Below, piece after piece: positions 51,204 through 60,384 of a DNA stretch of 64,000 nucleotides (position 1 is the first letter of the stretch; each line of letters begins with the position of its first letter). Source of the DNA: Parabacteroides faecis (GTDB taxonomy: Bacteria; Bacteroidota; Bacteroidia; Bacteroidales; Tannerellaceae); NCBI RefSeq assembly GCF_014647375.1, contig NZ_BMPB01000006.1, positions 248,001 through 312,000 of the forward strand. The letters are read 5' to 3'. The position numbers were made by a program, and so were the translations under genes. Under the pieces are notes generated by a model. It was given only the letters and a program-made list of their open reading frames with translations, did no database searches and was not told where the DNA came from.

Positions 51204-52016
51204 ATGATGATGAAGAAGATTATTTCTTGCGTGATGTTGATGATGATGTTGATGTGTGTGACAGAGGTTAGTGCACAGTGGTCTGTAACTCCTGAGGCCG
51301 GAATGAATGTGACGAAGTATAAGAATTCGCCTGCCGCGGTTGGCTTTAAAGCTGGTGCGGCTGTGAGTTATACTTTTGGTTCAGGATTGTTTTCACTTCA
51401 ATCCGGCCTGTATTACGTACAGCGGGGAACAGGGAAATCGTTTTTCGGAACGGCTTATGGTAAAGGTGTAGATAAAGACGGAAAGGAGCAGGACCGCTAT
51501 CTTTATTTCGCTCCGGAGTATTTGGGTTACGGAGGCTCCGGCGATTGGGGATCTTACGGAGGCTATTTCGGCTACGGCACTTATCAGAATGGTATCAGTG
51601 GATTTTTTCCGCAGGATATGCGGATAGAAGGTATCCGTTTGTCGGAAAGCAGTTGCCGTAGGGATTATCTGCAATTACCGGTTCTGGCCCGTTTTAACTG
51701 GAAGATTGGTAAGGATGTAAAGTTGCATGTGGCTGCCGGCCCTTATTTGGCGTATGGAATTTCAGGAAAGAAGAAATATACGTGGAGAGAAATCTCAGAA
51801 AAGGGATATTTATCGAATGCTGATTCTTGGAGTCCGTTTGGGAAAAACAGTAGTTATGAACGTTTCGACTGGGGCTTTATGCTTAATGCCGGTATTGAAG
51901 TAAAGCGCTTTACGCTCAACGCTTCTTATGATATGGGCCTGGGCAAAGAGTATAAATACGATGATATGGGTTTAAAATATCATACCGTAAGTTTTACAGT
52001 AGGATATAGATTTTAG
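51204..52016 (+). CDS. Outer-membrane beta-barrel protein (PorT-like)
   Basis: A 270-residue exported protein with a Met-rich signal (KKIISCVMLMMMLMCVTEVSAQ) and a beta-barrel body of alternating strands: SVTPEAGMNVTKY near 25-37, LQSGLYYVQRG near 65-75, LQLPVLARFNWKIG near 156-169, ending YHTVSFTVGYRF. Such porin-like PorT barrels are common in Bacteroidetes. It sits unusually between a sigma gene and its FecR gene, and is probably the first gene read from the ECF-type promoter. A role in envelope sensing or as a small channel is possible; unknown. Confidence 0.8.
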   Translation: MMMKKIISCVMLMMMLMCVTEVSAQWSVTPEAGMNVTKYKNSPAAVGFKAGAAVSYTFGSGLFSLQSGLYYVQRGTGKSFFGTAYGKGVDKDGKEQDRYLYFAPEYLGYGGSGDWGSYGGYFGYGTYQNGISGFFPQDMRIEGIRLSESSCRRDYLQLPVLARFNWKIGKDVKLHVAAGPYLAYGISGKKKYTWREISEKGYLSNADSWSPFGKNSSYERFDWGFMLNAGIEVKRFTLNASYDMGLGKEYKYDDMGLKYHTVSFTVGYRF

Positions 52017-52029
52017 ATAATAAATAAAT

Positions 52030-52875
52030 ATGAACAACGAGCAGGAAAATAAATTGGAACAACGCATCCGTTTCGTAGCGAAACACTACGAGGAAGGACG
52101 TTTGGATACTGATAAGGCCTGGCAGCAGTTTGCCGCCAAGCATCAGGTACGCCGTACGGTCTCTTTCCGTCGCTACTGGATGGCAGCAGCTTCGGTATTG
52201 TTACTGCTCATTGGTTTCGGAACTTATTATATAACAGATCGTAATTCCCCCGAATGGGTAGCAATAACGACTATCCCGGGACAGATCAAGGATGTTTACC
52301 TACCTGACAGTACGCTGATATCGATGGCTGGAAGTTCTTCCATCCGATATGATGCGAAATCTTACGGAAAGGAACGGCGTGTGGTGGAGATGAAAGGAAA
52401 AGCCTTTTTCAAGGTGACGCGGAATGAAACACGCCCCTTTTCTGTTTATACTGAGCGGACGGAAGTCACCGTGCTGGGTACCAGTTTTCAAATAAACGAG
52501 CAACCGGACGGGACGGATGTGAATGTGATGACCGGTAAGGTTAGCTTCGGCGCTACCGGAAATGAAACGGACAAAGTGATATTAACTGCCGGCATGTCGG
52601 CTTCATACTCTATGGAAAGTAAAGGAATCACTCTACTTGAAGAAGAAGATCTTAACACCCTGTCGTGGAAAACCCGGCAGTTACGCTTCAATGATACCCC
52701 GCTTGAAAAGGTGATCGGCGATCTGAACGAATATTATCAGGTAAAAGTAATCAATAAAGCAGAAAATCCGAATCTGAAGCTGACGGCCACTTTCAATGAT
52801 CTTCCGCTGGAAGATGTTTTATTGGTTATCAATCAGACGCTCGATACCCGCCTGGCTCCTGAATCCAATAAATAA
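52030..52875 (+). CDS. FecR-type anti-sigma factor, second system
   Basis: A 281-residue protein: cytoplasmic part (1-48), one membrane helix (about 51-68), a FecR periplasmic domain (PGQIKDVYLPDSTLISMAGS near 83-102, EVTVLGTSFQINEQ near 145-158) and a C-terminal DUF4974-like segment (LRFNDTPLEKVIGDLNEYY near 219-237). It holds the ECF sigma factor encoded at 50588 and should be released by the STN-bearing receptor that follows 7 bases later. Note the beta-barrel gene between sigma and anti-sigma, not the usual direct neighbourhood. Confidence 0.9.
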   Translation: MNNEQENKLEQRIRFVAKHYEEGRLDTDKAWQQFAAKHQVRRTVSFRRYWMAAASVLLLLIGFGTYYITDRNSPEWVAITTIPGQIKDVYLPDSTLISMAGSSSIRYDAKSYGKERRVVEMKGKAFFKVTRNETRPFSVYTERTEVTVLGTSFQINEQPDGTDVNVMTGKVSFGATGNETDKVILTAGMSASYSMESKGITLLEEEDLNTLSWKTRQLRFNDTPLEKVIGDLNEYYQVKVINKAENPNLKLTATFNDLPLEDVLLVINQTLDTRLAPESNK

Positions 52876-52882
52876 GTAACCT

Positions 52883-55579
52883 ATGGAACGTATATGGATA
52901 TTGTTGACAGGGATTCTTATGCTTTTCTCTCAGGCAAAAGCCGGGGAAAGGCCCTTTGTCGTCAATCTCCCGGTTGAACCGACACCAACGGTTACGATGG
53001 ATAAGCGGCAGGTCCCTTTACTGGAGATTCTTCAGGAACTGGAAAAGCAGACAGGTGTCTTTTTCTCTTATGAATCTTCGCTGTTGGATGAATTCCCCAA
53101 GATATCATTTAAGGCACAGGACGAATCTCTTTCCTATTGTCTGAAAAGGTTATTTTTCGCTTTGCCGGTAACATTCCGGCAGACAGGGCAGATCGTGATC
53201 CTGAAACGGAAGCCGCGGTTGTACACGATCAGTGGTTTTGTCCGTGATTCGGTGTCGTATGAGAGTTTGATCAATGCTACGGTCTTCGAACGTATGTCCA
53301 AAAGCGGGACAGCAACAAATAATTACGGTTTCTACAGTATCACGCTCCCTCCCGGAAAGGTGACCCTACGGGCCTCTTTTGTCGGGTTCGAGGTCAAGGA
53401 GATAACATTCGAACTGACTGGTGATACGTTGATCGATATACCTTTACACTCGGCAAAGGCATTGGGCGAGGTGGTCGTGGAGGGACTGAATCCCCGATCG
53501 GAAGTATTGAGTACGCGAACCGGGGTGGTGGATGTCCCGGCGCAACGCATCAAGTCGATGCCGGCATTGCTGGGGGAGACAGATGTGGTGAAAACCCTGC
53601 AACGACTACCCGGCGTTGCAGTAGGGACTGAAGGGATGACCGGACTGTATGTCCGGGGAGGTGATGCAGACGGAAACCTTTTTTTGCTGGATGGCAATCC
53701 GGTGTACCATACGAATCACTTGCTCGGTTTCTTCTCTGCCTTCAATCCCGATGCAGTTAAAAATGCCACATTTTATAAAGGAAGCTTTCCTGCCGAATAC
53801 GGGGGAAGGCTTTCGTCGGTAGTAGACGTAAGGACCAATGATGGAGACCGCTATGAATATCACGGTAATTTGTCGATCGGTCTGTTGGCGTTGCGCGGAA
53901 ACCTGGAAGGCCCTATCGTAAAAGGAAAATCCTCATTCAATGTATCTGTGAGGCGTACCTGGATGGAACTGATCACATGGCCTTTATTGAAGGCGATCAA
54001 TGACGGGGAGGAGAATAAGATCAAAGGCGGTTACCATTTCTTCGATATGAATGCGAAAGTGAACCATTCCTTCTGCGACCGGACGCGTGGCTATATGAGT
54101 TTTTATATGGGAAGCGACAGCTATCTGAACGGCGAGGAAAAAGATGAGGAAGAGCGTGTTGGGAAAGACTTTCAGTGGCGTTGGGGAAATCTGATCGGTT
54201 CGGTCGGTATCAACCATATATTCAGTAATAAACTGTTTGCCACGTTTACGGCGGGTTATACACGTTACCGTTCGCATATACGGCAGGATAAGGAAGGATA
54301 TACTTTGTCTGCCAACAGGACAGACCGGCAGTTGTTCAATCAGGAAAGCCATTACCGGTCGGCGATGGAAGATCTTAGCCTGCGTGCGTCTTTCGATTAT
54401 CGGTTACATGAGAAACATCGTCTGAAATTCGGAGGAGATTATCTTTTCCATAACTTTCGTCCTGAGCAAAATACAATGAAAAGCTGGTATAAAGATTCCG
54501 TTAAATCGCAGGAGACCAATACCGTTTATGCCAATTCGCTGATCCATGGGCATGAAGTATCTTTGTTTGCTGAAGAGGAGATGCATGTGATCGAGCGTCT
54601 GACCGCCAATGTCGGTTTGCGGGCAACTGTTTTTCATGTGCAGGGGGAAACTTATTTTTCCATGCAACCCCGTTTGTCGGTCCGTTATCTGCTAGCCCGT
54701 CGTTTGTCTGCAAAGTTGTCTTATTCGAAAATGAACCAGTATATTCATTTGCTCTCCAATTCGTATATCAGCCAGCCGACGGATATCTGGGTACCCGTTA
54801 CCCGCAATATCAATCCGATGAATGCCCATCAATATACAGCCGGCCTCTATTATACGTTGCACAGGCAATACAATTTTTCCGTAGAAGGATATTATAAACG
54901 GATGAATAACCTGATCGATTATAAAGATCGTATTCAGGTCGGTACGGATTATTCCAATTGGGAAGAACGGGTAGGTGTCGGATATGGCCGTGCATATGGC
55001 GTGGAGTTTATGGCACAGAAAAAGGCGGGCCGTCTTTCCGGGTGGATCGGTTATACGCTGTCGTGGTCCGACCGCCGTTTCCCGGACGAGAGTGTGAATA
55101 AAGGGCGTCGCTTCCCCTCCAAATATGACAATCGTCATAAAATCGATCTTGTGGCAACTTATAAGTTATCCCGTAAGGTAGAGCTGACAGCTGCGTGGAT
55201 GTTTGCTTCCGGTAATCACATCACTATTCTGGATCAGCTTTATCATGGAGGAACCGGGCAGACGGATAATGGATATATGCAGGACGGATATCCGGTTATA
55301 GGAGATGATAACATAGGCTATGCAGCCAGTTCACGCAACAATTATCAGTTATCTCCCTATCATCGTCTGGATCTGGGGGTAAATTTCTATCGCTATAAAA
55401 AGAAAGGACGGTTGGGTGTTTGGAATTTAAGTCTTTGTAATGCTTACGGGCATCCGAATCCGTTTTCAGTCCGGACAAAATATTATACGAATTATGATAC
55501 GGGGAAAAAGGAAGTTTTTTTGGAACAATCCATTCTTTTCCTATTTTTACCGTCTGTTTCCTACACGTATAAATTTTAA
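52883..55579 (+). CDS. TonB-dependent receptor with STN domain
   Basis: An 898-residue outer-membrane receptor: signal 1-21, STN signalling domain (VPLLEILQELEKQTGVFFSY near 43-62), carboxypeptidase-regulatory-like domain (TISGFVRDSVSYESLINATV near 113-132), plug (LLGETDVVKTLQRLPGV near 230-246, YVRGGDADGNLFLLDGNPVY near 256-275) and barrel ending YTYKF. It lacks a SusD partner and is followed 5 bases later by a DUF4249 lipoprotein, the usual partner of this receptor class. The cargo is unknown; the linked sigma/FecR pair implies induction by substrate. Confidence 0.92.
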   Translation: MERIWILLTGILMLFSQAKAGERPFVVNLPVEPTPTVTMDKRQVPLLEILQELEKQTGVFFSYESSLLDEFPKISFKAQDESLSYCLKRLFFALPVTFRQTGQIVILKRKPRLYTISGFVRDSVSYESLINATVFERMSKSGTATNNYGFYSITLPPGKVTLRASFVGFEVKEITFELTGDTLIDIPLHSAKALGEVVVEGLNPRSEVLSTRTGVVDVPAQRIKSMPALLGETDVVKTLQRLPGVAVGTEGMTGLYVRGGDADGNLFLLDGNPVYHTNHLLGFFSAFNPDAVKNATFYKGSFPAEYGGRLSSVVDVRTNDGDRYEYHGNLSIGLLALRGNLEGPIVKGKSSFNVSVRRTWMELITWPLLKAINDGEENKIKGGYHFFDMNAKVNHSFCDRTRGYMSFYMGSDSYLNGEEKDEEERVGKDFQWRWGNLIGSVGINHIFSNKLFATFTAGYTRYRSHIRQDKEGYTLSANRTDRQLFNQESHYRSAMEDLSLRASFDYRLHEKHRLKFGGDYLFHNFRPEQNTMKSWYKDSVKSQETNTVYANSLIHGHEVSLFAEEEMHVIERLTANVGLRATVFHVQGETYFSMQPRLSVRYLLARRLSAKLSYSKMNQYIHLLSNSYISQPTDIWVPVTRNINPMNAHQYTAGLYYTLHRQYNFSVEGYYKRMNNLIDYKDRIQVGTDYSNWEERVGVGYGRAYGVEFMAQKKAGRLSGWIGYTLSWSDRRFPDESVNKGRRFPSKYDNRHKIDLVATYKLSRKVELTAAWMFASGNHITILDQLYHGGTGQTDNGYMQDGYPVIGDDNIGYAASSRNNYQLSPYHRLDLGVNFYRYKKKGRLGVWNLSLCNAYGHPNPFSVRTKYYTNYDTGKKEVFLEQSILFLFLPSVSYTYKF

Positions 55580-55584
55580 ACGTT

Positions 55585-56655
55585 ATGAAAAAGGAATTGT
55601 TTACCCTGTTACCGCTGTTATCGCTTCTATTCTGCATTGCCTGCACGCGTGATGTGGAACTGAAGATCGAGACGGTTTCTCCGGTATTGGTGTTGAACGC
55701 TTCCATAACACCGGACCGGGAAGTGGCAGCTTTTTTGTCGAAAAGTTGGTTTCTGATGGACAGTGTTCCGGAATATAATTTACCGGAAACGGGAGTGAAG
55801 ATTGATGTGTATGTGAATGATACTTTCCGGGGAACGATGTCACGTTCGGATAATCCGGCGGATAGCAGCGAATATAAAGGGCAGTTCAAACTACCGGGGT
55901 GTTATGTACAGACAGGTGATAAGGTGCGGCTTGAAGCCGATGCTCCGGGATTCGACCCGGTAAGAGGCGAAACACTCATCCCTTCACAAACCGAAATAGC
56001 ATTACTTGATACAGCCCGTATGATAACGTCGGGTTCGCTTCTTTTTCGGATCTATCTGACATTTGAGGATAAGCCTTTCGACCGGAATTATTATCGTCTG
56101 GTGGTAGAACGCCTGATTGAATACCGTAAGGGTGACCAGGTGAAATGGGTAAGCTCATTCTGTGATAGTAGGGGCGAATCACATCAGCTCTCCGGTGATC
56201 AGTTTGAAGTGCCGTCTCCCTGGGGGATATTTTCATTGTCTTATGATGATCCGGTTTTCCAACCGGGGATTCCTTCTTCGGGAATTAATGACGGAACGTA
56301 TTGCCGTGGTGTATTTTCTGATGATATGTTTAATGGGAAAGAATATACGGTGACGAGTTCATTTTATCCGGTAAACTCCTTGGAGACAGATTCGGTAACT
56401 GCCATCGTACATTATGATGTCCATCTGTTATCTATTTCGGAGTCTTACTACAATTATCTGAAGGTGATTCGGAATTTTTCAATATCATTAGGCGACGCCT
56501 ATGTGGATGGTTTGTTGGAACCATCTGAAACCTATTCGAACGTGATTGATGGATTCGGGATTGTGACAGGATACCGTATTTCCACCCGCCGTATAACAAT
56601 GCCTTTTGGCAGTTTTTCGTACGAGTGGAGTAACAGTTATTATCCATTTGAATAG
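55585..56655 (+). CDS. DUF4249 lipoprotein (partner of the preceding receptor)
   Basis: A 356-residue lipoprotein (lipobox LLFCIACTRDV, Cys near 20) with the DUF4249 pattern: LVLNASITPDREVAAFLSKS near 35-54, VKIDVYVNDTF near 72-82, and GDKVRLEADAPGF near 112-124. DUF4249 genes nearly always follow a non-SusC TonB receptor in Bacteroidetes, and probably bind its cargo at the surface. It ends one base before a convergent gene, so no terminator space exists between them. Confidence 0.87.
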   Translation: MKKELFTLLPLLSLLFCIACTRDVELKIETVSPVLVLNASITPDREVAAFLSKSWFLMDSVPEYNLPETGVKIDVYVNDTFRGTMSRSDNPADSSEYKGQFKLPGCYVQTGDKVRLEADAPGFDPVRGETLIPSQTEIALLDTARMITSGSLLFRIYLTFEDKPFDRNYYRLVVERLIEYRKGDQVKWVSSFCDSRGESHQLSGDQFEVPSPWGIFSLSYDDPVFQPGIPSSGINDGTYCRGVFSDDMFNGKEYTVTSSFYPVNSLETDSVTAIVHYDVHLLSISESYYNYLKVIRNFSISLGDAYVDGLLEPSETYSNVIDGFGIVTGYRISTRRITMPFGSFSYEWSNSYYPFE

Positions 56656-56656
56656 A

Positions 56657-56866
56657 TTATATTTTTGAGCTATGCAACTTTTTATAGATCTCGATACGGG
56701 CTTCTCTCTCTGCCTGTGTCAGACTGGCCGGCAATTCAATAGTTGTTCGCGGACCTACTGAAACGAGTATTACTTCGCCAACACTTTTTTTATACTCTTT
56801 CAGTGAATTCTCAATTAATTGATTGGCCTGATTCCTGTCCGACCGCATGTTGATTTCCCTTTTCAT
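56657..56866 (-). CDS. Small conserved-looking hypothetical protein
   Basis: A 69-residue soluble protein, MKREINMRSDRNQANQLIE at the start, with a predicted helix (10-28), a short beta pair (EVILVSVGPRTTIEL) and a final helix rich in charged residues. It lies 18 bases after the cold-shock-domain gene and is probably co-transcribed. No family recognised. An ATG at codon 7 is an alternative start. Confidence 0.55.
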   Translation of the reverse strand: MKREINMRSDRNQANQLIENSLKEYKKSVGEVILVSVGPRTTIELPASLTQAEREARIEIYKKLHSSKI

Positions 56867-56884
56867 ACTTTTATATATTTAATT

Positions 56885-57382
56885 TTAAGTGATACTGCTC
56901 TCAGAGTCATTATTTTGGGGGGCGTTATTCTCGGATTCGCTTTCCAGACGGATATTTATTGCATTCATTCCCTTCAGGCCACGTTCCAGGTCGAATGTTA
57001 CAATATCATTTTCTTCGATCTTCGAAAGCAAATTGTTTACATGGAAAAAGTATCTTTCGCCTCTCACCTGTTCTTTAATAAAACCGAACCCTTTTGATGT
57101 GTTGAAGAAATCGACTTTGCCTTTTAAGACAACCGGTTCCTCTTTTTCCTTTTTAGGTACCGAGATCAGTATTTCTTCCTGGTTAACCTCTTCTTTTTTG
57201 ATATTCTCTGCCGGTGGGGTTGAAGTAATTACTCCATTCTCATCAACATAGGCGATCATATCCTCAAAACTGCTTGTCTTGCCGGATAGTTTCTTTTCTT
57301 CTTTCTTTTTTTGCTTTTCTGCTCGTTTAGCGAGTCTTTTTTTTTCATTTTCACGTTTATCAACTGTCATTGATCTTGCCAT
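56885..57382 (-). CDS. Cold-shock-domain protein with lysine-rich N-terminal extension
   Basis: A 165-residue protein. Residues 1-35 are highly basic and predicted coiled coil (KRENEKKRLAKRAEKQKKK), then a linker, then a cold-shock domain near 88-145 with the RNP-like motif GFGFIKEQ and YFFHVNNLL. The acidic tail ends ESSIT. Proteins of this type bind single-stranded RNA or DNA and act as RNA chaperones. Plain CspA is about 70 residues, so the extension more than doubles it. A TATCTTTG promoter lies about 120 bases upstream, leaving a leader long enough for temperature-sensing structure. The pair is inserted between receptor units of the second system. Confidence 0.87.
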   Translation of the reverse strand: MARSMTVDKRENEKKRLAKRAEKQKKKEEKKLSGKTSSFEDMIAYVDENGVITSTPPAENIKKEEVNQEEILISVPKKEKEEPVVLKGKVDFFNTSKGFGFIKEQVRGERYFFHVNNLLSKIEENDIVTFDLERGLKGMNAINIRLESESENNAPQNNDSESSIT

Positions 57383-57501
57383 ATAACTTTTGTTTTATAG
57401 GATAAATACTAAATGGAGTGAGGTGTATAATTAAAGGAGAGACCTGCTTAAAATAAATAAGAAGAACTGTGCAATAATGATTTATATCTCTAACTCTTTT
57501 A

Positions 57502-57509
57502 CAAAGATA
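57502..57509 (-). promoter_or_regulatory. -7 element of the cold-shock gene
   Basis: TATCTTTG on the minus strand, perfect TAnnTTTG. The transcript leader to 57382 would be about 110 bases. Confidence 0.55.
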
Positions 57510-57542
57510 CGAAAAAAAGGGGGATATTCCTGTCTGTTTAAT

Positions 57543-57588
57543 TATTTTTGTCAGTCTTGGTAGGGGTATTTCTCAAAATTCCGTCTAA
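57543..57588 (+). promoter_or_regulatory. ECF-type promoter TAGGGG-N16-GTCTAA before the second receptor
   Basis: TAGGGGTATTT from 57561 and GTCTAA at 57583-57588, preceded by TATTTTTG at 57543-57550. The same three blocks in the same order occur at 61481-61526. Confidence 0.6.
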
Positions 57589-57612
57589 AGAATATAAATC
57601 AATAGAAGATAG

Positions 57613-60378
57613 ATGGAAAAAGTATTCCAGGGAAGGCTGTTTGCCCCTGTAGCCTTGGCAGCAATGATGATGATTTTAATTTTGTCCGGCCTTCAGGCAC
57701 AGACAAACAGAGTGGATGAAATACGAAAAGTGACGTTGAACAGACAGAAAGTTTCTGTGCGAGAGGTCCTGGATGAGATACAGCAACAGGTTGGGGTGAG
57801 CTTTTCTTACGAATCTTCGTTGTTGGACGGATTTCCGAAAGTTACGTTCCGTGCGAACGATGAAACACTGGAAGATTGTTTGGGACGTTTGTTCGTGCAT
57901 CTTCCGATAGCATACAGTATGACGGGAAAAATAGTCGTTCTGAAGTATAAACCCAGACAGGTACAAGTCACTGTCAGTGGCTTTGTACGCGACAAGCGGT
58001 CTGCCGAATCTCTGATCGGAGCTTCGGTTTATGAGGTGAACAGCCGCGCCGGTACAGCATCCAATAATTTCGGTTTTTTCAGTCTGACGTTGCCTGCCGG
58101 AAAAATGAAGATACAAGCTTCCTATATTGGTTATGGTACCCAGGTATATGATTTGAAAGAATTGAACCGGGATACGATTTTGGCAATCGATCTGACGCCA
58201 ACTGCATCCTTGCAGGAAGTGGTCGTGACCGGTACTTCGGGCAGTAAGCAATCGGTACTTAGCACGCAGATGGGCGCTTTGGAGATTAATCGGAAAACGA
58301 TAAATGAAATGCCTGTCATGTTCGGTGAGGCGGATATAATCAAAACTCTCCAACTGACTCCTGGTGTCATGGCCGGGACGGAAGGAACCGCCGGTATGTA
58401 TGTGCGTGGCGGGAATGTGGATGAAAACTTGTTTCTTATCGACGGTAATCCTGTGTATCAGATCAATCATATCGGTGGACTTTTCTCTGCTTTCAATGGG
58501 GAGGCGATCAGTGGAATAGACTTTTTTAAGGCTGGTTTTCCCGCACGTTACGGTGGGCGTTTGTCTTCGGTAGCTGATGTACATACCAGGGAAGGGAATA
58601 TGCGCGAATACCATGGAAGTGCAACGATCGGGTTAATCTCCGGTAATCTGAATTTAGAAGGACCGATTATAAAAGATCGTACCTCTTTCAATATCGCATT
58701 ACGCCGTACATGGCTTGATGTATTGACGGCACCGGCTATCGGTATCACTAACCGTATTATAAAGAAAGATGGTTCGAAAGTACGTGGCCGTTATGCTTTT
58801 CACGATCTGAATCTGAAGATAAATCACAGTTTTAATGACCGTAGCCGTCTATACCTGAGTGTTTATAACGGTAATGATGTCCTGAAAGGGGGAGGTTCGG
58901 AGTTTTCAACTCCGGATGAGGAAGATTACTATAAAGACGATACGGATATCAATCTTCGCTGGGGGAACCTGATGGCAACAGCCGGATGGACGTATGTTTT
59001 CAATAACCAGCTATTTGGTAAAGTTTCGGGAGTTTTTACCCGTTATCATTCCAAATTAAAACATTTGGAAAACAAGCTGAGCGGCGATGAGGAGAGCGAA
59101 GACTATTACAATACATTCAATGAAACCTCTACCCAAACGGGAATTATGGATGTGGGGTTACGTACCTCCTTCGATTATCTGCCGTTGGCATCTCATCATG
59201 TCCGGTTCGGAGGTGATTACCTGTTACACCGTTTTCGCCCGGAGTATAACCGGGCCGCTTCTTCCGAGACAAATGTTTCCGATACAACGAACATCGGGAA
59301 AGTGTTAGCCGATGATTTGTTTTGGGCACATGAAGCCGGAATCTTTGCAGAAGACGACTGGTGCCTTTCGCCAGCCGTCAAGTTAAATGCCGGTCTGCGT
59401 ATCAGTTTATTTAATGTACAGAGCAAAACTTATATTGACTGGGAGCCTCGTGCTTCACTTCGCTGGCTGATAAAGAATAACTTAAGTTTTAAAGCCTCTT
59501 ACGCCTGGATGACTCAGTATGTTCATCTGATAAGTAACAGTTTTATCAGCCTGCCTACCGATGCCTGGATGCCGGTAACAAGTAAGCTGAAACCGTTGGA
59601 AAGTGATCAGATGTCGGCGGGATTCTATTATGCATTGAATAAAGAATATAACTTTTCCTTGGAAGGTTATTACAAACGGATGAATAACCTGCTGGAATAT
59701 CGTGACGGACAGAGTTTTGCTCCTTCGTACGTGAATTGGGAAAAGAAAATGACGATCGGTAAAGGACGTTCTTACGGTACCGAGTTTATGGTGAGCAAGG
59801 AAACCGGACGGCTGACCGGCTGGATCGGATATACACTTTCCTGGTCTGATCGTAAATTTCCTGAATTGAACAGGGGGGAACGTTATCCGGCCCGGTATGA
59901 TAACCGCCATAAACTGAATATTGTAGGCGTTTACAAACTGTCTCACAAAGTGGAATTGTCGGCTGCATGGACATATGCCTCGGGTAATCATGCCACGCTT
60001 TCTTTAGAGAATTATGACCAGGCGGCACCTCCGGAGTTAGACCTGCCTTCCGATAATAATTACGATCCGGGTTCTCACGATTATGTTACTGACTGGGGAA
60101 ATATAGATTATTACGACATCCGCAATAATTACCAACTGCCTGCTTATCATCGCCTGGATCTGGCAATAAAAATCTTTCGTCCGAAGAAAAGCGGAAGATT
60201 GGGGATTTGGACGGTGAGTATCTATAATGTTTATTCCCGTATGAATCCATTTATGATCTATAAGTCGGAAAGAAAAGTTCCTGATCCGGACAGTTCCTGG
60301 GGCAAATCAGTCCCCGCATTCAAACAGCTAGGAATTATCCCGGTTGTTCCTTCTATCTCTTATACTTATAAATTCTAA
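57613..60378 (+). CDS. TonB-dependent receptor with STN domain (tandem copy 1)
   Basis: A 921-residue receptor with signal (about 10-30), STN domain (RQKVSVREVLDEIQQQVGV near 44-62), carboxypeptidase-regulatory-like domain (VSGFVRDKRSAESLIGASVY near 121-140), plug (MFGEADIIKTLQLTPGV near 236-252, YVRGGNVDENLFLIDGNPVY near 262-281) and barrel ending SYTYKF. It is close to the receptor that starts at 61552 and more distant from the one at 52883. It has its own ECF-type promoter and is followed 6 bases later by a DUF4249 gene. The STN domain suggests signalling to a FecR protein, perhaps the single one at 52030. Confidence 0.92.
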   Translation: MEKVFQGRLFAPVALAAMMMILILSGLQAQTNRVDEIRKVTLNRQKVSVREVLDEIQQQVGVSFSYESSLLDGFPKVTFRANDETLEDCLGRLFVHLPIAYSMTGKIVVLKYKPRQVQVTVSGFVRDKRSAESLIGASVYEVNSRAGTASNNFGFFSLTLPAGKMKIQASYIGYGTQVYDLKELNRDTILAIDLTPTASLQEVVVTGTSGSKQSVLSTQMGALEINRKTINEMPVMFGEADIIKTLQLTPGVMAGTEGTAGMYVRGGNVDENLFLIDGNPVYQINHIGGLFSAFNGEAISGIDFFKAGFPARYGGRLSSVADVHTREGNMREYHGSATIGLISGNLNLEGPIIKDRTSFNIALRRTWLDVLTAPAIGITNRIIKKDGSKVRGRYAFHDLNLKINHSFNDRSRLYLSVYNGNDVLKGGGSEFSTPDEEDYYKDDTDINLRWGNLMATAGWTYVFNNQLFGKVSGVFTRYHSKLKHLENKLSGDEESEDYYNTFNETSTQTGIMDVGLRTSFDYLPLASHHVRFGGDYLLHRFRPEYNRAASSETNVSDTTNIGKVLADDLFWAHEAGIFAEDDWCLSPAVKLNAGLRISLFNVQSKTYIDWEPRASLRWLIKNNLSFKASYAWMTQYVHLISNSFISLPTDAWMPVTSKLKPLESDQMSAGFYYALNKEYNFSLEGYYKRMNNLLEYRDGQSFAPSYVNWEKKMTIGKGRSYGTEFMVSKETGRLTGWIGYTLSWSDRKFPELNRGERYPARYDNRHKLNIVGVYKLSHKVELSAAWTYASGNHATLSLENYDQAAPPELDLPSDNNYDPGSHDYVTDWGNIDYYDIRNNYQLPAYHRLDLAIKIFRPKKSGRLGIWTVSIYNVYSRMNPFMIYKSERKVPDPDSSWGKSVPAFKQLGIIPVVPSISYTYKF

Positions 60379-60384
60379 TTATTA

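Noticed and set aside
57676-58614. 312-codon open frame on the minus strand
   Set aside because: It lies wholly opposite the TonB receptor gene at 57613, has no recognisable domain, and a composition typical of the complement of a coding strand.
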